From an uncultured Clostridia bacterium (lineage in GTDB: Bacteria > Bacillota > Clostridia > Monoglobales > Monoglobaceae): a stretch of DNA of 5,587 nucleotides. How positions within the stretch are numbered: position 1 is the first letter of the stretch; each line of letters begins with the position of its first letter. The notes beneath the pieces are model-generated. The model was not told the origin of the DNA. It saw nothing but the letters and a program-made list of their open reading frames with translations, and did not search any database. Below, piece after piece: positions 1 through 5,563 of this stretch. The stretch lies in the NCBI GenBank assembly GCA_945878965.1, contig CAMCUJ010000110.1:1-5587 (forward strand). The letters run 5' to 3'. The position numbers and the translations under genes were made by a program.

Positions 1-16
1 AACAAGACCAAAAAAT

Positions 17-49
17 TTGACTTTTATTTTTATATCAAGTGAACAAAAT
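17..49 (+). promoter_or_regulatory. Possible promoter of the SLH-protein gene (weak)
   Basis: TTGACT at 17-22 is a good -35 box (5 of 6 to the sigma-A consensus). No convincing -10 box lies 16-18 bases downstream: the hexamer at 17-base spacing (40-45, TGAACA) is poor, and CAAAAT at 44-49 is spaced too far away. The region is AT-rich and sits just upstream of a strong ribosome binding site, so transcription probably starts here or just left of the window. The exact promoter is not resolved. Confidence 0.25.
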
Positions 50-69
50 AGCTATGTAAATAATTTTTT

Positions 70-75
70 GGGAGG
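70..75 (+). promoter_or_regulatory. Ribosome binding site of the SLH-protein gene
   Basis: GGGAGG lies eight bases before the ATG at 84. This near-perfect Shine-Dalgarno sequence fixes the start, which is also where the signal peptide begins. Confidence 0.85.
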
Positions 76-83
76 AAATACAG

Positions 84-3000
84 ATGTTAAAAAGAATAAT
101 TTCCGCAGTGCTTACAGTATGTATACTGTTTACACTTGGAATCGGCGTATTTGCCGCAGAGAATAATTCTGTTTTAGCTTCGGGGGAATCGGTTGAAGAT
201 TTAAACAACAATTCTTCAAACGGAATAACGCCCGTTCCGAATCTAAATCAAAACCCGTCTGCGAGTCCGTCTACTCAAAGCGGCAACACAGACAACAATA
301 CCAATACAAATATAAATTCAAGCACTAATGCCACAAGTGACGGCACAAGAAATTCTGCCGGTGCTGACGGCACAAATACCAACAATACAACAGATATAAA
401 TAACGGCAAAACATTAAGCGACACCGGAAACGGAGTTACAAATGCCAACAACACACCGATAGTTAAAGAAAACAAGACAAAGCACAACAGAATGCTAAAC
501 AATGAGCTTGCCAACACTGCAAATTCACGTTACAGCGAAAGTCGTGTTGCATTATCGCCCGACATTTTAGGAACAAAATACGAGGAAGCGGCTGAAGTTT
601 TGGGTGCACTCGGAATAATGGTCGGCGATGCCGAAACAGGTAATTTCAGACCAAATGATGCTATTCTTCGTTCAGAGATGGCAAAGGTAGCGGTTTACTC
701 TATAGGTCTTGAGGAGGTTGCAAACTCATCAAATTATGCCACAAGATTCCCTGATGTAGTTTCAAACCACTGGGCAAACGGTGCAATTAACGTAGCTGAC
801 CAGCAGGGTTTAGTTATCGGTGATGATGTGGGAACATTCAGACCTGATGACCCTGTATTATTCCAGGAGGCTGTTACTATAATGGTAAGAGCGCTCGGTT
901 ATGAGCCGCAGGCAAAAGCAAACGGCGGATATCCTACAGGATATATGGTAGTTGCTTCATCAAATCAGATGCTTAAGGGAATAAATGCAGCGGGTGATAC
1001 ACCGGCAACACGTGGTGATATTGCACAGCTTGTATTTAATTCACTTACAATAAATCTTATGGAGCAGACCAACTTTGGTTCTGATATAAAATACGAGGTA
1101 GTTGACAAAACTCTTTTATACGACAGACTAAATGTTGAAAAGGGCTACGGACAAATTAAGGGAACACACGAAACAACACTAACGGGCGGAGCCACAACCT
1201 CCGAAAATAATATTTTAATTAACGACAATCTTTTCTCTAAGGGAACAACTAATGCAAAAGAGCTTTTAGGCTACAATGTAGTTTATTACGCAAGAGTGGA
1301 CTCAAACCTTGACGAAAAAGTTCTTATAGTGGTAAGACCTCAATCAAACAAGAACAACTCTGTAACAATAACGGCAGATAATATAGTTGAGGTTACGGGA
1401 GCAAACGATACAACAAAGACTATTTCGTACTGGATAGACAAGGAAACAGACAAGAACCCTTCAAAGGCAACAATTGCCGCAAAGCCTATTTATATTTTCA
1501 ACGGCAAATATAAGGATGATGTAGACATTTCACAGCTCAAGCTTGAATCGGGAAATCTAAAGCTACTTGATACGGATACAAACAATGTTTATGATATAGT
1601 ATTCATCAATCAGTTTACAAACATTGTAGTAGACACAGTTTCAAGCGTAACAGGCAGAGTTACGGATATGTATGCAAACGGTTCGGTAGTATTTGACCCT
1701 AAGGATACGGCTCACGATTATTCAATAATGTTTAACAATCAAGAGATAGAGGTTTCAGATCTTCAGAAGTGGGATGTATTATCAATAACCGTAAGTGAGG
1801 ACAAGATGCTTACAAAGGCATATCTGTCAAGAAACAGCGTAACAGGAACAGTAACACACGTTTCAAGCAACGGCTTCAGAATTAACAACAGCGAAACACG
1901 ATACAAAAAGGCAAGCAGTTATCCTTATGATATAGCAATCAGAGATAACGGAACATTCTACCTTGACTATGACGGAAAGGTTGCGGCAGTAAACAAGGTT
2001 ACAGGCGGAGTTAATCAGGCTGTACGAGGAAACTACGCATATCTTGCAAACATCGGAGAAACAGGAACATTCGAGAAGGTGTTAAGATTTAAGCTGTTCA
2101 CACAAAACGGAGAAACCGCCGTACTTGACAGCGGAAACAAGATAAGAGTAAATGATAAGTACGGACTTACACCGGCTGAAGCATTAGCAATACTAAAGCC
2201 GAACGGAACATTTACACCTCAGCTTGTAACATTTGTAAAAAACAGCGATAATGTTGTAACGGGAATAGACCTTGCACGAAACAACTCCGAAACAAAAGAC
2301 CCGCTAACCGAGGAATTTTCACTTGATATAATTGCAAACAAACAGATATACAAGAGTGAATCGGGAAAGCTTGGTCATGCAACAATTACAGATGAAACAA
2401 TAGTATTTGACATTCCGGCTGATGCAGGAACAGATACAGACAAGTACGCTGTAAGAAACAAGTCTATGTTTGCCAATGAAACAAGCTATGACGCATTAAT
2501 TTATGATTTGCAGGAAAACTTTGCGGCAAATGCGGTTGTGGTTACAAGCTCAACGGGAACAACACTTGCGGAATCACCTATAGTTATAGTTGATGAGATA
2601 TCGGAAGCGCACAACGAGAATGAAGACTTGGTTGAAGTACTTTCAGGTTATGAAAACGGAGAAAGAATTGAGCTTATCGCAAGTGATACAGATGTATTCG
2701 TTAAGAATGATTCCGTAAAGCTTAAGACCGGAGATATAATTCAGTACAACAAGAACGCTAAAGGCGAGGTTGACAGAATTACAGTTCTATTTGACAGCAG
2801 TAAAAAGACAGAGGAATTTGACACTGAGGTTATGGCAAATCTAAGAACCGTTTACGGACGTGCGGTTAAGAAGTTCACAAACTCTGTAAACGTAGAGGTA
2901 AACGGAACAGTTTCAAACTTCTCAACAGCAAATGCAGTTGTGTACCTTTATGACTCAACAAAATCCAGAAATAACATCTCGGTAGTTTCTGCCGCAGACA

Positions 3001-3086
3001 TTGAGATTTACGAGCCGGGTAATGAGGCACGTGTATTCTTAAAGCTTTATAAGGATACCGTTCAGGGAATTGTAATCGTAAAATAA
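84..3086 (+). CDS. Secreted S-layer homology (SLH) domain protein, 1000 aa
   Basis: This is a cell-surface protein probably held to the wall by SLH modules, which in known cases bind pyruvylated secondary wall polymers. Residues 1-24 form a signal peptide: MLKR, a hydrophobic core, then VFA with cleavage likely before AENN. Residues about 26-157 are low-complexity and rich in Asn, Thr, Ser and Gly, so probably a flexible linker. Three SLH-like modules follow. The first is at about 160-210 (GNFRPNDAILRSEMAKV). The second is at about 222-273 (FPDV, HWAN, GTFRPDDP) and is the most canonical. The third, at about 283-325, is weaker but keeps TRGDIAQLVFNSL. Residues about 330-1000 match no family I recognise; they look like beta-rich extracellular sequence with many short V/I-T-G and hydrophobic-polar alternations. 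N-terminal SLH modules with a long variable C-terminal part are common in S-layer or cell-surface proteins of Clostridia. The gene is complete, with a strong ribosome binding site and a TAA stop. The SLH assignment is firm; whether it is the main S-layer subunit or a minor surface protein cannot be told. Confidence 0.9.
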   Translation: MLKRIISAVLTVCILFTLGIGVFAAENNSVLASGESVEDLNNNSSNGITPVPNLNQNPSASPSTQSGNTDNNTNTNINSSTNATSDGTRNSAGADGTNTNNTTDINNGKTLSDTGNGVTNANNTPIVKENKTKHNRMLNNELANTANSRYSESRVALSPDILGTKYEEAAEVLGALGIMVGDAETGNFRPNDAILRSEMAKVAVYSIGLEEVANSSNYATRFPDVVSNHWANGAINVADQQGLVIGDDVGTFRPDDPVLFQEAVTIMVRALGYEPQAKANGGYPTGYMVVASSNQMLKGINAAGDTPATRGDIAQLVFNSLTINLMEQTNFGSDIKYEVVDKTLLYDRLNVEKGYGQIKGTHETTLTGGATTSENNILINDNLFSKGTTNAKELLGYNVVYYARVDSNLDEKVLIVVRPQSNKNNSVTITADNIVEVTGANDTTKTISYWIDKETDKNPSKATIAAKPIYIFNGKYKDDVDISQLKLESGNLKLLDTDTNNVYDIVFINQFTNIVVDTVSSVTGRVTDMYANGSVVFDPKDTAHDYSIMFNNQEIEVSDLQKWDVLSITVSEDKMLTKAYLSRNSVTGTVTHVSSNGFRINNSETRYKKASSYPYDIAIRDNGTFYLDYDGKVAAVNKVTGGVNQAVRGNYAYLANIGETGTFEKVLRFKLFTQNGETAVLDSGNKIRVNDKYGLTPAEALAILKPNGTFTPQLVTFVKNSDNVVTGIDLARNNSETKDPLTEEFSLDIIANKQIYKSESGKLGHATITDETIVFDIPADAGTDTDKYAVRNKSMFANETSYDALIYDLQENFAANAVVVTSSTGTTLAESPIVIVDEISEAHNENEDLVEVLSGYENGERIELIASDTDVFVKNDSVKLKTGDIIQYNKNAKGEVDRITVLFDSSKKTEEFDTEVMANLRTVYGRAVKKFTNSVNVEVNGTVSNFSTANAVVYLYDSTKSRNNISVVSAADIEIYEPGNEARVFLKLYKDTVQGIVIVK

Positions 3087-3101
3087 GCAACAATTGAAAA
3101 C

Positions 3102-3122
3102 GGGCGGATATGGAATCCGCCC
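3102..3122. repeat. GC-rich palindrome, probable dispersed intergenic repeat
   Basis: GGGCGGAT (3102-3109) and ATCCGCCC (3115-3122) form a perfect 8-bp stem with a 5-base loop, 15 bases after the SLH-gene stop. It is followed by CTACA and not by a T-run, so it is not a standard intrinsic terminator, although it could slow or protect the 3' end of the message. On the other strand it reads TGTAGGGGCGGAT followed by its complement. From memory, palindromes of this TGTAGGGGCG type recur between genes in many clostridial genomes. That family link is recollection and was not tested. Confidence 0.6.
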
Positions 3123-3142
3123 CTACATAAACTGTAAAATTG

Positions 3143-3181
3143 AAAAAAGGACAATCTTCATAACGAAAATCATCCTTTTCT
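3143..3181 (-). terminator. Intrinsic terminator of tRNA-Leu, facing the SLH gene
   Basis: Read on the minus strand just after the tRNA CCA end, AAAAGGA (3179-3173) pairs with TCCTTTT (3151-3145). The pairing can extend to 3180-3181 with 3144-3143. An inner stem (3170-3165 with 3159-3154) closes on a 5-base loop, with a CA/CA internal loop between the two stems. The 3' side is a run of six T (3148-3143), partly used in the stem. On the plus strand the hairpin is followed by TTTTC, so it may also stop transcripts from the convergent SLH gene, which has no other clear terminator. Confidence 0.65.
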
Positions 3182-3183
3182 AA

Positions 3184-3270
3184 TGGTGCCGCTGGCCGGA
3201 GTCGAACCGGCACGGAGTCACCCCCGACGGATTTTGAGTCCGTTGCGTCTGCCAATTCCACCACAGCGGC
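3184..3270 (-). tRNA. tRNA-Leu (anticodon CAA)
   Basis: This is an 87-nt class II tRNA with the 3' CCA encoded (3186-3184). The acceptor stem is GCCGCTG with CAGCGGC, and the discriminator base is A, as expected for leucine. The anticodon stem ACGGA/TCCGT holds the loop CTCAAAA, giving anticodon CAA, which reads UUG. The variable arm is long, as leucine tRNAs require: CGGGG pairs with CTCCG (one G-T) around GTGA. The T arm is GCCGG, loop TTCGAGT, CCGGC. The D-arm region contains GTGGAATTGGCAGAC. The gene is convergent with the SLH gene and downstream of the lrgAB operon, with its own promoter signals. Confidence 0.97.
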
Positions 3271-3284
3271 TAATCACAAAATTT

Positions 3285-3293
3285 ATTATAACA
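3285..3293 (-). promoter_or_regulatory. Proximal extended -10 box for tRNA-Leu
   Basis: On the minus strand TGTTATAAT (3293-3285) is a perfect extended -10 element (TGn plus TATAAT). Transcription would start near 3278, giving a leader of about 8 bases before the tRNA at 3270. The expected -35 position (about 3307-3313) has only TATGGA-like sequence, inside a hairpin, so this promoter would rely on the extended -10. Confidence 0.55.
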
Positions 3294-3300
3294 TATAAGT

Positions 3301-3321
3301 AGAAAATCCATAGGATTTTCT
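3301..3321. repeat. Perfect 9-bp inverted repeat with 3-base loop
   Basis: AGAAAATCC (3301-3309) and GGATTTTCT (3313-3321) are exact complements around ATA. The hairpin lies just upstream of the proximal tRNA -10 box and covers its -35 position. It has no T-run on either side that would make it a terminator. It could be a protein-binding site or part of a repeat element. Confidence 0.6.
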
Positions 3322-3336
3322 TACCCAAACAACGCA

Positions 3337-3355
3337 GCACCCGCTTATGCGGTGC
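3337..3355. repeat. GC-rich hairpin with one bulged base
   Basis: GCACC (3337-3341) pairs with GGTGC (3351-3355). Then, past a bulged C at 3342, GC (3343-3344) pairs with GC (3349-3350) around the loop TTAT. It is markedly more GC-rich than its surroundings and is the middle of three hairpins in this gene-free stretch. Confidence 0.5.
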
Positions 3356-3359
3356 GAAG

Positions 3360-3430
3360 TGTTATGATAAAATGTTCTTCGGAACACAGAAATCTTTGAT
3401 TTCGTATTGTTCCGTAAGGACATTATAACA
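3360..3430. repeat. Long imperfect hairpin, 71 nt
   Basis: Four nested helices can form. TGTTAT (3360-3365) pairs with ATAACA (3425-3430). AATGTTC (3371-3377) pairs with GGACATT (3418-3424). CGGAACA (3380-3386) pairs with TGTTCCG (3408-3414). GAAATC (3389-3394) pairs with GATTTC (3398-3403) around TTT. Small asymmetric internal loops separate them. One pair is G-U in plus-strand RNA but would be C-A in minus-strand RNA, so folding is slightly better on the plus strand. A competing local hairpin, TGTTC with GAACA around TTCG (3373-3386), also exists. The structure may be a miniature repeat element or part of an unrecognised RNA; I do not recognise a known family. Confidence 0.6.
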
Positions 3431-3450
3431 TATTAAAAAAAAATTTGCAA
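3422..3450 (-). promoter_or_regulatory. Distal minus-strand promoter toward tRNA-Leu
   Basis: On the minus strand TTGCAA (3450-3445, 4 of 6 to TTGACA) and TATAAT (3427-3422, perfect) are separated by exactly 17 bases. The -10 is extended by TG (3430-3429). Transcription would start near 3414 and run through the hairpin cluster into tRNA-Leu, giving a leader of about 145 bases. It is the best-looking promoter in the window. Confidence 0.7.
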
Positions 3451-3469
3451 GTATTTTTTCAAATTTTTC
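3435..3469 (-). terminator. AT-rich intrinsic terminator, likely end of the lrgAB-birA operon
   Basis: On the minus strand AAAAATTTG (3468-3460) and CAAATTTTT (3447-3439) form a perfect 9-bp stem with a 12-base loop, followed by four more T (3438-3435). Only one pair is G-C, so the stem is weak. It is, however, the only terminator-like structure after the BirA-like gene. Its 3' arm overlaps the -35 box of the distal tRNA promoter. Confidence 0.4.
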
Positions 3470-3541
3470 AGACTTTTTTGAATGTGTACTTTCTAACACT
3501 TAAAGCTTTACATTTATTCCCTATCGGCACTGCCAAGCGAA

Positions 3542-4246
3542 TTAACTGTACAGTTTATTAATTATATCCGCTGTAATTTTCACAACGCTGCCAAGCGTAT
3601 ATCCGGAGTTCTCAAGCTCCTTTATCTTTATTCCGATTCCGACCGCCATATACTCAAGCCTGTCTACCTCTCCCGCAAACTCTATAAGCACTCCGCAAAT
3701 CTTATTTCCGTCAAGCAATATATCATTGTTCTCTATTTCCGTTTGAACAGAAAACGACTCGTCTATTACTCCGGCTATTCTTTTAATTATATTATCCACC
3801 ATATCCATCGCCTTAAGTAGGCTTATCTCGGGTCTTAATATAACCGACATATATAATCCGCCGTCACTGTTCCATTTTGAGCCAAGTTTTCCTCTTGCTC
3901 CGCTTTGATTCTTAGCTATTACTACAGTTTTTTCGGACAAACTATCAATTGCAAGCTTTTTAGCATAATTGTTAGTCGAATCAATTTCATTCTTGTATAT
4001 TATTTCAACGTCTGAAAGTTCAGGCTTTAAAAACGGTTTAAGCTCCGCAGCATACGGCACATCGGGGCATTTGGTAAGCATATAGCCCTTTTTATTTTTG
4101 GCAACAAACTCATAGCCCATATTTTCAAGGCTCTTAATAGCTTTCCAAACTGCGTTACGGCTGATTCCCAAATCTTCACTGAGCCGCTCACCTGAAATAA
4201 ACTCATTCTTATGGTCTTTAAAAATTTTCAATATCTGATTTTTCAT
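3542..4246 (-). CDS. BirA-like regulator: HTH domain plus degenerate biotin ligase domain, 234 aa
   Basis: This gene is related to bifunctional biotin ligase/repressor BirA. Residues about 3-58 are a winged helix-turn-helix (ERLSEDLGISRNAVWKAI, wing NKKGYML). Residues about 80-230 resemble the ligase core: EIDSTN at 87-92, W125, LYMSVILRP at 131-139, NDILLDGNK at 174-182, GVLIE at 185-189 and GIGI at 203-206. Signature residues are altered. The biotinoyl-AMP loop GRGRRG reads ARGKLG (117-122). KWPND reads IENND (171-175), losing the catalytic lysine. GIGIN reads GIGIK. The C-terminal SH3-like domain is missing: 234 residues against about 320 in full-length bifunctional BirA. It is therefore probably not an active ligase but a DNA-binding sensor, perhaps of biotin, a biotin-like molecule or another ligand (inference). 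I chose the ATG at 4246 because GGTGA lies five bases upstream; a GTG at 4255 would add three residues but overlaps that ribosome site. It starts 34 bases after lrgB, probably in the same operon. Confidence 0.8.
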   Translation of the reverse strand: MKNQILKIFKDHKNEFISGERLSEDLGISRNAVWKAIKSLENMGYEFVAKNKKGYMLTKCPDVPYAAELKPFLKPELSDVEIIYKNEIDSTNNYAKKLAIDSLSEKTVVIAKNQSGARGKLGSKWNSDGGLYMSVILRPEISLLKAMDMVDNIIKRIAGVIDESFSVQTEIENNDILLDGNKICGVLIEFAGEVDRLEYMAVGIGIKIKELENSGYTLGSVVKITADIINKLYS

Positions 4247-4280
4247 AATCTTCACCGAATTCTTATTAACACTTACAACA

Positions 4281-4994
4281 TTACAACAGTACAGCCTTAA
4301 TTACTATAGAAACAAGCACCGTAAAAATTCCGCACATACCAATAGCAATTCCGCCCATTGCCCCCTCGGTTTCACCAATCTCTATAGCCTTTGAGGTTCC
4401 AAGTGCATGGCACGATGCTCCGATTGCAAGTCCTGCCACAACAGAATTATTTATTCTGAACCACTTAATAAACAGCGGCGACATAATTGCTCCGAAAATT
4501 CCCGTAACCATTACTCCGGCAACCGCAACAGCTGAAATTCCGCCAAGTGAATTAGCAATATCTATTGCGATCGGGGTCGTTACCGATTTTGGAATTAATG
4601 ATATTAATATTTCATCATTTATACCAAACAATTTACAAAGCAAAACTACACTCATAACAGATGTAACAGCTCCTACTAAGGTTCCGGCAACTATAGGTAA
4701 GAAGTTCTCTTTAAGAAGATGTAATCTGTTATATATAGAAACCGCAAGTGAAGCAGTTGCAGGTGCAAGCAGCATTGTAATTATATTACCGCCGGCATAA
4801 TAGTTCTCGGTCGGAATGTTAAACAGCTTTAAAAATGCAATTATAATTATAATCGCCACAACCATAGGATTAACAAGCGGAGTTTTAGTCTTTTTATTAA
4901 GCCATAATCCGCATTCGTAGGCTGCTACTGAAATTGTAATTCCAAACAGCGGACTTTCCGTTATGCTGAGTAAAATATCTTTAAACCATTCCAT
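4281..4994 (-). CDS. lrgB: LrgB family membrane protein, 237 aa
   Basis: This is the larger, multi-pass partner of LrgA. The family is known as an antiholin-like, murein-hydrolase-regulating protein in Staphylococcus, and its relatives (PlgG of plants, PftAB of Bacillus subtilis) transport glycolate or pyruvate. Family signatures are clear: LLAPATASLAV at 75-85, the hallmark PKSVTTPIA at 135-143, GIFGA at 165-169, and GLAIGASCHALGTSKA at 188-203. About six or seven hydrophobic segments span the whole length, and the size matches the family's usual 230 or so. The start ATG (4994-4992) overlaps the lrgA stop as TAATG, indicating translational coupling. GAGG and AAGGA sequences lie just upstream, within the end of lrgA. 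No residue looks broken. Whether the substrate is a metabolite or the role is in lysis control cannot be read from the sequence. Confidence 0.93.
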   Translation of the reverse strand: MEWFKDILLSITESPLFGITISVAAYECGLWLNKKTKTPLVNPMVVAIIIIIAFLKLFNIPTENYYAGGNIITMLLAPATASLAVSIYNRLHLLKENFLPIVAGTLVGAVTSVMSVVLLCKLFGINDEILISLIPKSVTTPIAIDIANSLGGISAVAVAGVMVTGIFGAIMSPLFIKWFRINNSVVAGLAIGASCHALGTSKAIEIGETEGAMGGIAIGMCGIFTVLVSIVIKAVLL

Positions 4995-5374
4995 TATTCC
5001 TTACCTCTGCTCTCCTTAATCATTCTCTGAAGCTTCATTACCGCTTTAACTGTATATGCCGTTGCAAGAAATGTAATCAGCGTTGTAATAATACATATAA
5101 AAACGAACGGAATTATTACAGATTTTATATCCGAATAGTAATTTATAATACCTACACTTGACGGAATGAAGAAGAAAGCCATATTATTAAGCATAAAATC
5201 CGTTTTATCCTTTATATGCTCGGTTTTAAGTATTCCGAAAAATAATAATACAAACAATACAAGCATAGCAATTACACTGCCGGGAAACGCAAATGGCAGA
5301 AGCTTTGAAATAAGCTCGCCTATTATGCATATTAAAAATACAACTCCGATCTGAACCAAGCTTTTTAATCTCAT
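4994..5374 (-). CDS. lrgA: LrgA/CidA family holin-like membrane protein, 126 aa
   Basis: This is a small inner-membrane protein that pairs with LrgB. In Staphylococcus, CidA/LrgA act like holin and antiholin; in other bacteria the pair moves small organic acids. It has four hydrophobic segments, at about 6-26, 32-50, 61-80 and 85-110, and a basic C-terminal tail (KLQRMIKESRGKE). Family motifs are FPGSVIAM at 30-37, the DFMLNNMAFFFIPSSVGIINYY stretch at 59-80, and the G-rich turn before TEHIKD. The start is set at the ATG at 5374 because AAAGGGTGA lies about four bases upstream of it. The open frame continues to an ATG at 5392 and a TTG at 5404, but those lack a ribosome site and would add residues that really encode the Shine-Dalgarno region. 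It is the first gene of the lrgA-lrgB-birA-like operon, with a good promoter about 50 bases upstream. Confidence 0.9.
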   Translation of the reverse strand: MRLKSLVQIGVVFLICIIGELISKLLPFAFPGSVIAMLVLFVLLFFGILKTEHIKDKTDFMLNNMAFFFIPSSVGIINYYSDIKSVIIPFVFICIITTLITFLATAYTVKAVMKLQRMIKESRGKE

Positions 5375-5377
5375 TAT

Positions 5378-5387
5378 ATCACCCTTT
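5378..5387 (-). promoter_or_regulatory. Ribosome binding site that fixes the lrgA start
   Basis: On the minus strand AAAGGGTGA lies just before ATATAATG and closely matches the anti-Shine-Dalgarno complement. It places the start at 5374, not at the upstream in-frame ATG (5392) or TTG (5404). Confidence 0.75.
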
Positions 5388-5430
5388 AACATTAATAATT
5401 TCAAGTTTTAATTATCGAAACATATAATTT

Positions 5431-5459
5431 AGTATACTTCAATCTTTTACAAAAATCAA
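5431..5459 (-). promoter_or_regulatory. Promoter of the lrgA-lrgB-birA-like operon
   Basis: On the minus strand TTGATT (5459-5454) and TATACT (5436-5431) are separated by exactly 17 bases, a good sigma-A type promoter. Transcription would begin near 5424, giving a leader of about 50 bases. An 8-bp palindrome, TATGCATA (5460-5467), directly abuts the -35 box and could be an operator, although an 8-bp palindrome in AT-rich DNA may be chance. The rest of 5468-5526 is AT-rich with no further clear site. Confidence 0.65.
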
Positions 5460-5526
5460 TATGCATACTCCCCAAATCTAAAGCATTTTTACAAACTTAT
5501 TTACTCAATATTTTTTCTTTCAATAC

Positions 5527-5563
5527 AAAAAAAGAGTAACTAATCATAATTGATTAATTACTC
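5527..5563 (-). terminator. Strong intrinsic terminator of an upstream minus-strand gene
   Basis: On the minus strand a 13-bp stem (5563-5551 with 5546-5534, one G-T pair) with a 4-base loop is followed by seven T (5533-5527). There is no T-run on the plus-strand side, so it acts on minus-strand transcripts entering from the right. It insulates the lrgA promoter from that unit. Minus-strand frames entering from the right edge close at 5579-5577, 5560-5558 or 5556-5554, so the last codons of that gene could lie in 5558-5587. Too little is visible to call a gene. Confidence 0.85.

Larger units (their letters stand above)
3285..3433. repeat. Pair of 12-bp direct repeats enclosing 125 bp
   Basis: The 12-mer ATTATAACATAT is present at 3285-3296 and again, identically, at 3422-3433. 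Each copy contains, on the minus strand, an extended -10 box. The enclosed 125 bp are filled with hairpins and contain no gene. This could be a small structured element flanked by a target-site duplication, or simply two tandem promoters with the common TATGTTATAAT form. The sequence alone does not decide between them. Confidence 0.6.

Noticed and set aside
114..125. Possible lipobox (LTVC) in the signal peptide of the SLH protein
   Set aside because: The residue before Cys13 is Val, whereas a lipobox needs Gly, Ala or Ser there. A VFA site at 22-24 fits ordinary signal peptidase I cleavage better.
275..517. 80-residue open frame on the minus strand inside the SLH gene
   Set aside because: It lies antisense to the low-complexity Asn/Thr linker. 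The Val/Leu/Phe-rich translation is what the complement of AAC/ACA-rich codons gives, and it has no ribosome site.
2875..3264. 129-residue open frame on the minus strand
   Set aside because: It starts inside tRNA-Leu, runs through the terminator and continues antisense to the SLH gene. The N-terminal MVELADATDSKSVGG is the well-known mistranslation of a tRNA-Leu gene.
3518..3534. Hairpin TTGGC/GCCGA after the BirA-like gene as its terminator
   Set aside because: On the minus strand the 5-bp stem is followed by TAGGGAATAAATG with no T-run. The AT-rich hairpin further downstream is a better, though still weak, candidate.
3530..3597. CTGCCAAGCG present twice (3530-3539 and 3588-3597) around the 3' end of the BirA-like gene
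   Set aside because: The match stops at 10 bases and the flanks differ. It is too short to claim a duplication, and the hairpin it forms at 3585-3598 lies inside the coding sequence.
5166..5354. 62-residue open frame on the plus strand
   Set aside because: It is antisense to lrgA, whose family motifs are clear. It shows no convincing ribosome site and no recognisable domain.
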